Assembly (NCBI GenBank): GCA_903834835.1
Contig: CAILKO010000035.1
Span: forward strand, 372,539 to 436,538
Source of the DNA: an uncultured Pseudomonadota bacterium
Lineage (GTDB): Bacteria; Pseudomonadota; Gammaproteobacteria; Burkholderiales; SG8-39
Reading direction: 5' to 3'
DNA length: 64,000 nt
In this document: positions 55,555 to 64,000 of the stretch, in pieces
Position numbering within the stretch: position 1 is the first letter of the stretch
How the letters are laid out: every line of letters starts with the position of its first letter
Notes under the pieces: model-generated
What the model was told of the DNA's origin: nothing
Database searches by the model: none
What the model saw: only the letters and a program-made list of their open reading frames with translations
Position numbers and translations under genes: made by a program

Positions 55555-56007
55555 ATGTATGAAATCCTCGTCTACCTGTTCGAAAACTGCGAGCGTAACG
55601 ATCTGATCCATGATTCCGTTCAAGTTGCCAAGAAACTGTCTGCGGCTGGATTCGAGGAATCCGACATAAGCGAAGCGCTGGACTGGATGGAAGGACTCTC
55701 TCCACGCAAAGAACCAATCGGCCTTCCCGATGTACAGCAGACTTTTCGTGCGTACTCGCAGACAGAGATCGAGAAGATAGGAACAGCCGGGCGCGGACTT
55801 CTGATCGGCCTCGAATCGGCCGGCATACTATCCTCGGAAGCGCGCGAACTTGCGATTGACCGCGCGCTTGCAGCAGCGGATAACAACCTCTCTGTCGAGC
55901 AGATGAAACTGATCGTATTGATGGTATTGTGGAGCGAGCACGCTCCCTTCAGCCAGTTGATCGCTGAAGAATTGCTCACTGACACAGGCTCCAGAGTTCC
56001 AAGCTAG
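55555..56007 (+). CDS. smg: Smg family protein (DUF494)
   Basis: 150 residues. MYEILVYLFENCE and the following helix pattern (VAKKLSAAGFEESDISEALDWMEGL) define DUF494/Smg, a family consistently encoded next to dprA and topB with no established role. GAGGA about nine bases before the ATG provides a good ribosome site. The stop is followed by 169 bp before topB, with no gene seen in the gap. Confidence 0.92.
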   Translation: MYEILVYLFENCERNDLIHDSVQVAKKLSAAGFEESDISEALDWMEGLSPRKEPIGLPDVQQTFRAYSQTEIEKIGTAGRGLLIGLESAGILSSEARELAIDRALAAADNNLSVEQMKLIVLMVLWSEHAPFSQLIAEELLTDTGSRVPS

Positions 56008-56176
56008 TACATTCATCGCATTCGTCTTTGGCCGTGCAATGCGGGCGTGTCAGGCCCGTGCAAGACCCGCGGCAGACAGCGCTGGTTGAAGCTGTACGCC
56101 TTTTGCACGTATCATCTTCAGCTTTTCGGGTCAGCCCAGCATCCCTAACTGCCGGCCCCGTATTCCGACCCGTCAT

Positions 56177-58768
56177 ATGGCAAAAAAACTGATCATCGCA
56201 GAGAAACCTTCGGTTGCCGCGGATATCGCCCGGGCTCTCGGCGGCTTTGCGCGCAAAAGCGACTACTTCGAAAGTGATGACTTCGTCATCTCGTCGGCAG
56301 TAGGCCATCTGCTGCAACTGGCGGTCCCCGACGAGTACGACGTAAAGAAGGGCAAGTGGTCATTTGCTCGTTTGCCGGTCATTCCTCCCTATTTCGACCT
56401 TGCCCCCATTGACCGGAGCGAGGACCGCCTGAACCTGCTCCTGCGTCTGATCAAGCGCAAGGACATTGAAGGTCTGGTTAACGCCTGCGATGCAGGACGG
56501 GAAGGCGAATTGATCTTCCGCTATCTGGCTCAGCACGCGAAGACCAAGAAATCGATCGAGCGTCTCTGGCTTCAGTCGATGACGCCACAGGCAATTCGCG
56601 ACGGATTCTCAAAACTGCGGCAGGACACCGATCTGTTACCGCTGGCCGACGCAGCGAAATCGCGCTCGGAAGCCGACTGGCTCGTCGGAATTAACGGAAC
56701 ACGCGCGATGACCGCTTTCAATTCGAAAGAGGGCGGTTTCTACCTCACGACCGTAGGACGTGTACAGACTCCGACGCTCACGATCCTGGTGGAGCGAGAG
56801 GAAAAGATCAGGGCGTTCACGCCGCGCGATTACTGGGAAGTTCACGCGCGATTCCGCTGCGCATCCGGTGAATATCCCGGCAGATGGTTTGATCCCGACT
56901 TCCGCAAGAACGATGCGGATCCGGATCTGCGGGCTGAAAGGATACTCACAGAGCGGCGCGCGGTAGAGATCGCGGCTGCTTCTCGCAACGGCGCAGGACG
57001 CGTCACCGACGAGACTAAGCCCCAGACTCAGGCGTCACCTCTGCTGTTCGACCTTACAAGCCTCCAGCGGGAAGCGAACGGACGCTTCGGATTCTCGGCC
57101 AAGGCGACGCTTTCCATCGCACAGTCGCTGTATGAGCGTCACAAGGTGCTTACCTACCCGCGGACGGATTCCCGCGCGCTGCCGGAAGACTACATCCCGA
57201 CGGTCAAGAAAACGCTAGAGGCGCTCGCGGATCTCGTGGCTTACGCACCGTACGCTCGTGAGATCAGGAAACAGGGCTGGGTGAAGCCGAACAAGCGTGT
57301 ATTCGACAACTCAAAGATTTCTGACCACTTCGCGATCATTCCTACGCTGCAGGCTCCGGCTAAGCCTCTGAGCGAGCCCGAACAGAAGATCTACGACATG
57401 GTGGTTCGGCGCTTTCTGGCGATCTTCTTTCCTTCCGCCCAATATCTCCAGACGGTCCGCATCACTGAAGTCAACAAGGAGCATTTCCGTACGGAGGGCC
57501 GGATACTTAAAGATCCAGGTTGGCTGACGGTTTATGGCCGGACCATTGAGGAAGACAATCAGAACCTTCCTATGGTCGATGCAGAGGAGAAGGTCACCCC
57601 GGACGAGGTTACCGTACAGGCGTTGCAGACCAAGCCCCCCCCTCGTTTCTCGGAAGCTACGCTGCTTTCCGCCATGGAGGGTGCCGGGAAACTGATTGAG
57701 GACGATGAGCTCCGAGCGGCGATGGAAGCAAAGGGCTTGGGCACGCCCGCGACCCGCGCTGCCGTGATAGAAGGACTTATCCAGGAAGAATATCTCCACC
57801 GGAATCAGCGCGAGCTGGTGCCCACCCCCAAGGCATTCTCTCTGTTGTTTGCACTGCGCCATTTCGGAGTGTCTGAAATCACATCGCCCGAACTCACGGG
57901 TGACTGGGAGTTCAAGCTCAAGCAGATGGAGGCGGGCAAACTCAAACGCGAAGAGTTCATGGAGCATATCGAGCAGGTCACGCGCGATATGGTGGAGCGC
58001 ATTAGGAATGGCGAAATTCCGGACACCGCGTTTGCTACCGTACGCACGCCATGTCCAAAGTGTGGTGGCGCGGTCCAGGAAAACTATCGAAAGTTCCAGT
58101 GCCAGAAATGCGATTTCTCTCTTTGGAAAGTTGTTTCCGGACGGGAATGGGACGTAGCAGAGGTCGCACAACTCATTGAAGCCCGCTACATCGGGCCACT
58201 TACCGGATTCCGCAGCAAAATGGGAAAGCCGTTCAGCGCGGCGATCAAGCTGAACGACGAGAGCCGTTTGGAGTTCGACTTTGGCCAGAGTGACAGCGAC
58301 AACGATGCGCCTCCTGACTTCTCCGGACGGGAGGTGCTTGGCACGTGCCCAGCCTGCAGCGCGAATGTCTATGACAACGGGGTCGCCTATGTCTGCGAGA
58401 AAGCCGTCGGAATGGGCAAGACCTGCAATTTCAGGGTGAGCAAGATCATTCTCCAGCAACCTGTGGAGACGGGCCAACTCTCGCAGCTGCTTTCAACCGG
58501 GAAGACCGACCTGTTACCCCGGTTTATTTCCAAGAGGGGGCGGCCGTTCAAGGCCTTCTTGGTAAAACAGCCCGGCGGCAAGATCGGGTTCGAATTCCAG
58601 GCACCCAAGGGCCGCGCGGCGGGTCCGAAGACTGCGCCTGCCGCATCGAAGGAGGCGGCAACAGAAAAGACCGTCGTCAAGACGCTGCCGTCGAAGTCGA
58701 CCAAGTCTAAAAAGACCGCCGCCAAGCCGACAAAAAAACCTGCCGCGAAAAAACGACGTAGCGCCTAG
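56177..58768 (+). CDS. topB: DNA topoisomerase III
   Basis: 863 residues. The TOPRIM domain has [32 protein letters not shown]. The active-site Tyr is in [15 protein letters not shown]. Two C-terminal zinc-type modules follow: CPKCGG ... CQKCDF and CPAC ... CEKA ... CNF. The last ~60 residues are Lys/Ala/Pro-rich ([13 protein letters not shown] ... [11 protein letters not shown]), a DNA-binding tail. It decatenates and resolves recombination or replication intermediates. It is convergent with gyrB, 31 bp between stops. Confidence 0.95.
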   Translation: MAKKLIIAEKPSVAADIARALGGFARKSDYFESDDFVISSAVGHLLQLAVPDEYDVKKGKWSFARLPVIPPYFDLAPIDRSEDRLNLLLRLIKRKDIEGLVNACDAGREGELIFRYLAQHAKTKKSIERLWLQSMTPQAIRDGFSKLRQDTDLLPLADAAKSRSEADWLVGINGTRAMTAFNSKEGGFYLTTVGRVQTPTLTILVEREEKIRAFTPRDYWEVHARFRCASGEYPGRWFDPDFRKNDADPDLRAERILTERRAVEIAAASRNGAGRVTDETKPQTQASPLLFDLTSLQREANGRFGFSAKATLSIAQSLYERHKVLTYPRTDSRALPEDYIPTVKKTLEALADLVAYAPYAREIRKQGWVKPNKRVFDNSKISDHFAIIPTLQAPAKPLSEPEQKIYDMVVRRFLAIFFPSAQYLQTVRITEVNKEHFRTEGRILKDPGWLTVYGRTIEEDNQNLPMVDAEEKVTPDEVTVQALQTKPPPRFSEATLLSAMEGAGKLIEDDELRAAMEAKGLGTPATRAAVIEGLIQEEYLHRNQRELVPTPKAFSLLFALRHFGVSEITSPELTGDWEFKLKQMEAGKLKREEFMEHIEQVTRDMVERIRNGEIPDTAFATVRTPCPKCGGAVQENYRKFQCQKCDFSLWKVVSGREWDVAEVAQLIEARYIGPLTGFRSKMGKPFSAAIKLNDESRLEFDFGQSDSDNDAPPDFSGREVLGTCPACSANVYDNGVAYVCEKAVGMGKTCNFRVSKIILQQPVETGQLSQLLSTGKTDLLPRFISKRGRPFKAFLVKQPGGKIGFEFQAPKGRAAGPKTAPAASKEAATEKTVVKTLPSKSTKSKKTAAKPTKKPAAKKRRSA

Positions 58769-58799
58769 TTTCTAGAATGTTCTGTGTGCGCGGTTGAGC

Positions 58800-61247
<2,448 letters not shown>

Positions 61248-61281
61248 TTATGCTGGTTGAGGGATGCGGCATTACTTAGAC

Positions 61282-62385
61282 TTAGATACGCATCGGCATG
61301 ACGACATACTTAAAATCCTGCTCGGCCGGAAAGCAGAAAAGTGCACTCGATGACGAATCCCCAAAACTGCACTGTACTATCGGACCCGATGCGTTGTTCA
61401 GGACGTCGAGCAAATAGTTGACGTTGAATCCAATATCCAGTGGATCACCACTGTAGTCAACCTCGAGTTCTTCCTGAGCATCTTCCTGCTCTGCGTTGGA
61501 CGATGCAATCCGGAGCAGTCCTGATGCAAGTACCCAGCGTACTCCTCGGAACTTTTCGTTTGAAAGAATAGCCACGCGTTGTAGTGCTTGCTTGAGTTCA
61601 TCTCGGTCGAGATGAAGTGTGTTCTTGTGTTGTGTCGGGATTACTCTCGTGTAGTCGGGAAACTTTCCATCAACCAGCTTGGAAATAAGTTGCACGTTTC
61701 CGAAGCTGAACGCTGCCTGGGAGGAGGAAATTTCGACATCGATGACGTCATCTGTGTCCGTTATCTGTTTCGCTAGTTCAAGGACAGTCTTTCTGGGTAC
61801 GATTACTTCCATCTTTGGAACAGACGATTCCAGTGCTGTGGAAACATAAGCGAGCCGGTGACCATCGGTCGCAACGAGCTTCAGTTCGCCTTCACCGACA
61901 ACCATGAGAAGCCCGTTCAGGTAGTAGCGAATATCCTGCTGGGCCATCGCGTACTGGACCAGAGAAAACAGACGACGAAGCTTTTTTTGCGGAATGGAAT
62001 ATTTGGCTATTTCCCCGGAAGGTGACGCGAGTTTTGGATAGTCCTCCGCTGGAAGGGTCTGGAGGGTGAAGCGGCTCTTTCCAGACTTTATTGTTAGGCG
62101 CTTTTCCTGCTGTTGGAGTGATACGTCGGCACCTTCGGGCAGAGCTCTAAGGATATCGAGAAGCTTGCGAGCGCCAACGGTTAGAGTCTTGTTCTCAATT
62201 GAAGATTCAGCTGGAGTGCTTGCTGTTACTTGTATTTCGATGTCAGTCGCGAGAAATGAAAGGTTGTCTGGATTGCGTGCGATAAGTACGTTTGAAAGGA
62301 TAGGCAGCGTGTGACGCCGCTCGATGATTCCGGAAACAGCGGACAGTGGGCCGAGAAGCTCGTCTCGCTTGGCTTTTATCAACAT
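61282..62385 (-). CDS. dnaN: DNA polymerase III beta sliding clamp
   Basis: 367 residues, the normal length for the three-domain clamp. MLIKAKRDELLGPLSAVSGIIERRHTLPILSNVLI and the terminal FKYVVMPMRI (with MPMRL-type end binding its own groove) are typical. It tethers polymerase III to DNA. It is 61 bp upstream of gyrB and 228 bp downstream of dnaA, with the candidate origin between. Hand counts of single 60-base lines at 61741 and 62221 give about 47% GC. Confidence 0.97.
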   Translation of the reverse strand: MLIKAKRDELLGPLSAVSGIIERRHTLPILSNVLIARNPDNLSFLATDIEIQVTASTPAESSIENKTLTVGARKLLDILRALPEGADVSLQQQEKRLTIKSGKSRFTLQTLPAEDYPKLASPSGEIAKYSIPQKKLRRLFSLVQYAMAQQDIRYYLNGLLMVVGEGELKLVATDGHRLAYVSTALESSVPKMEVIVPRKTVLELAKQITDTDDVIDVEISSSQAAFSFGNVQLISKLVDGKFPDYTRVIPTQHKNTLHLDRDELKQALQRVAILSNEKFRGVRWVLASGLLRIASSNAEQEDAQEELEVDYSGDPLDIGFNVNYLLDVLNNASGPIVQCSFGDSSSSALFCFPAEQDFKYVVMPMRI

Positions 62386-62613
62386 ATATATAAATACCTT
62401 TGATAATAGTTAATAGAGAGAGAATTGCGTGTGGATAAGTAGGTTTTCGCTTTTTACCCAGCTAGTTGAAGCTGTTTTCCACGCTTGACAGGTTGTGGAT
62501 GAGTTGTGGGCGCTCGGGGATAGAATTTTTGGCAATCTCTGATTCTGCGGCTTATTCACAATTCATCCTGTGGGTATCCACAAGATCCTCCGTATGCAGG
62601 ACAGACTTCGATT
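62386..62613. other. Candidate replication origin (oriC) between dnaA and dnaN
   Basis: The 228-bp gap holds a cluster of DnaA-box-like 9-mers: a perfect TGTGGATAA (62430-62438), TGTGGATGA (62494-62502), TTATTCACA (62552-62560) and GTATCCACA (62574-62582), the last forming a TGTGG/CCACA dyad with the preceding bases. Another weak match, TTTTCCACG, is near 62475. An AT-rich stretch at about 62386-62420 could be the unwinding element. Boxes downstream of dnaA can be a full origin or an auxiliary dnaA control site; the region upstream of dnaA is cut off at the window edge. Confidence 0.6.
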
Positions 62614-63945
62614 TCATCCTTTGAGCACCTGCTCAAGATTGGTGTAATCCCGGTTCATTGTGTTGTCTTGTTTGCGTAGGGCAGCGATTGTCCGGCAGGC
62701 GTGAAGTACCGTGGTGTGGTCCCTATTTCCGAATGCTTCGCCGATTTCCGGCAGACTCATCTGGGTAAGTTCTTTCGCTAGTGCCATGGCTACCTGTCTG
62801 GGCCGGGCGATATTCCGGTTTCTTTTTTTCGAGTGCATATCGCCGACTTTAAGCTTGAAGTATTCCGCAACAGTCCGCTGGATGTTCTCAACGGATACCA
62901 TGCGTTTGGAAACATTGAGAATGTCTTCCAGGGCCTCGGTCGCAAGATCAAGAGTGATTTCGCGGCCGCTGAATCGTGAAAAGGCGAGGACCTTTTTTAG
63001 CGCGCCTTCGAGTTCACGAACATTTGAGCGAATATGCTTTGCGACAAAGAAGGCAACTTCCTCGGAAATGATGGCGCGTTCAGCTTCGGCCTTCTTAAGA
63101 ACGATAGCGACCCGCATTTCAAGTTCGGGTGGTTCGATTGCCACCGTAAGTCCCCATCCGAATCTGGAAATCAGGCGCTCTTCCATACCGGAAATTTCCT
63201 TGGGGTAGGTATCGCAGGTGATCACGATTTGCTTGTGGGCCTCGACGAGGGCATTGAACGCGTAGAAGAATTCTTCCTGTGTCCGCCCTTTGTTCGAGAA
63301 AAACTGAATGTCATCAATTAGGAGCAGATCTAGAGAGTGGTAGTAGCGCTTGAATTCGTCAAAGGACTTCTGCTGGTAGGCGCGAACAACATCGGTCACA
63401 TACTGTTCAGCGTGGATATACCGTATTCGGGCGCCGGGACGCGCCTCAGCGACGCGGTTGCCGATGGCATGTACGAGGTGGGTTTTCCCCAGGCCGACGC
63501 CACCATAGATGAAAAGCGGGTTATAGGAAACGCCCGGGTTTTCAGACACCTGAATGGCAGCGGCTCTTCCGAGTTGATTTGCCTTACCGGTCACAAAAGA
63601 GTCGAAGGTGAACGCCTGATTAAGGCGCCCGCGCTCTATCTTCGGTGGTGAATCAGCAGTGGGCTTTGGCGTGGGAAGCGCAGCGGGTGGTTCTACAGGT
63701 TCCCGGGACGATAGAAGTTTTATCTTGATTTCGCGACCACCTTTCTCGGTGGCGAGTCGCTCTATCCTCGAAGCGAAACGTTCGCGAACGAGTTCAAGTA
63801 CGAATCTGTTGGGTGCAGTTAGCACCAAAGCGTAATCGGCTGTTCCGACCGGGTCGGCGGTCAGCGGTCTGATCCAGGTATTGAATTGCTGTGCCGGCAA
63901 CTCCTGCTCGAGAGTGAGCAAGCAGGCATCCCAAAGATTTTCCAT
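62614..63945 (-). CDS. dnaA: Chromosomal replication initiator DnaA
   Basis: 443 residues. Domain I ([25 protein letters not shown]) is followed by a short linker, AAA+ domain III with [10 protein letters not shown] and [13 protein letters not shown], and domain IV with [18 protein letters not shown] and the DnaA-box reading [16 protein letters not shown]. It melts the origin and controls its own synthesis. It is transcribed toward dnaN. Only 55 bp upstream remain in the window, with no feature I can support. Confidence 0.97.
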   Translation of the reverse strand: MENLWDACLLTLEQELPAQQFNTWIRPLTADPVGTADYALVLTAPNRFVLELVRERFASRIERLATEKGGREIKIKLLSSREPVEPPAALPTPKPTADSPPKIERGRLNQAFTFDSFVTGKANQLGRAAAIQVSENPGVSYNPLFIYGGVGLGKTHLVHAIGNRVAEARPGARIRYIHAEQYVTDVVRAYQQKSFDEFKRYYHSLDLLLIDDIQFFSNKGRTQEEFFYAFNALVEAHKQIVITCDTYPKEISGMEERLISRFGWGLTVAIEPPELEMRVAIVLKKAEAERAIISEEVAFFVAKHIRSNVRELEGALKKVLAFSRFSGREITLDLATEALEDILNVSKRMVSVENIQRTVAEYFKLKVGDMHSKKRNRNIARPRQVAMALAKELTQMSLPEIGEAFGNRDHTTVLHACRTIAALRKQDNTMNRDYTNLEQVLKG

Positions 63946-64000
63946 TGTGAGGCAGGCCTGGCAGGGTTGGAGCTGGCGACGGGGACTCGTTGGATGGCGC

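Overview
The window looks like a chromosomal segment of a high-GC betaproteobacterium, ending next to the replication origin. Three things point that way. The block dnaA-dnaN-gyrB, topB, smg, dprA, LysM protein, def, fmt, rsmB, DUF4390, ntrY, ntrX follows an order common in Betaproteobacteria. So does gshB, PTS EIIA, HPr, EI. There are also two orphan Bug-type solute receptors and a NodI/NodJ-like exporter. I cannot assign a family from the sequence alone.

Layout. 0-5.7 kb (+): end of ubiB, VanZ protein, hydrolase, ABC exporter, hemJ and a THUMP methyltransferase. 5.8-9.2 kb (-): two small hypothetical genes, a decayed IS3-type transposase and a lower-GC type II restriction-modification pair; this is the accessory island of the window. 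9.7-16 kb: creD, the pilT/pilU retraction ATPases, and the yggS-proC-yggT-yggU operon. 16-24.7 kb (-): a carboxyl-terminal protease, isocitrate lyase, and the rod-shape operon mreBCD-mrdA-rodA. 24.9-29 kb (+): gatC-gatA-(exported unknown)-gatB. 29-32.7 kb: a DUF4124-like protein, pyrE, xth, ampG-like. 32.7-38.6 kb (-): metX-metW behind a SAM-II riboswitch, then ptsI-ptsH-EIIA-gshB and a cytochrome c5. 38.7-45.7 kb: tRNA-Arg(CCG), two Bug receptors, asnS, a halohydrin-dehalogenase-like SDR, a Tat-exported FecR-like protein and a CoA-ester lyase. 45.7-54 kb: a truncated G3E-type P-loop protein, NtrX/NtrY, rsmB-fmt-def, LysM. 54-64 kb: dprA, smg, topB, gyrB, dnaN, a candidate oriC and dnaA.

The main observations beyond routine annotation are these. 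(1) Four copies of a perfect or near-perfect palindrome, core AGTAAC-N6-GTTACT with AT-rich 6-nt loops, sit at gene 3' ends. Three of them lie in the three widest convergent gaps, and their outer stem pairs differ yet stay complementary. (2) A SAM-II aptamer upstream of metX is followed by an intrinsic terminator, with a 12-bp perfect alternative pairing between aptamer and terminator, so the whole attenuator can be read from sequence. (3) The SDR gene at 42.8-43.5 kb carries both sequence hallmarks of halohydrin dehalogenases instead of the NAD(P)-binding and Tyr-Lys motifs. (4) The NtrX homologue has lost its sigma-54 AAA+ motifs. (5) GC content falls toward the origin, through ordinary core genes. 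(6) The rlmL-like gene has no ATG, GTG or TTG near its expected start and seems to begin at a CTG overlapping the hemJ stop.

No CRISPR array, prophage, rRNA operon or recognisable multi-gene defence island beyond the R-M pair was seen.
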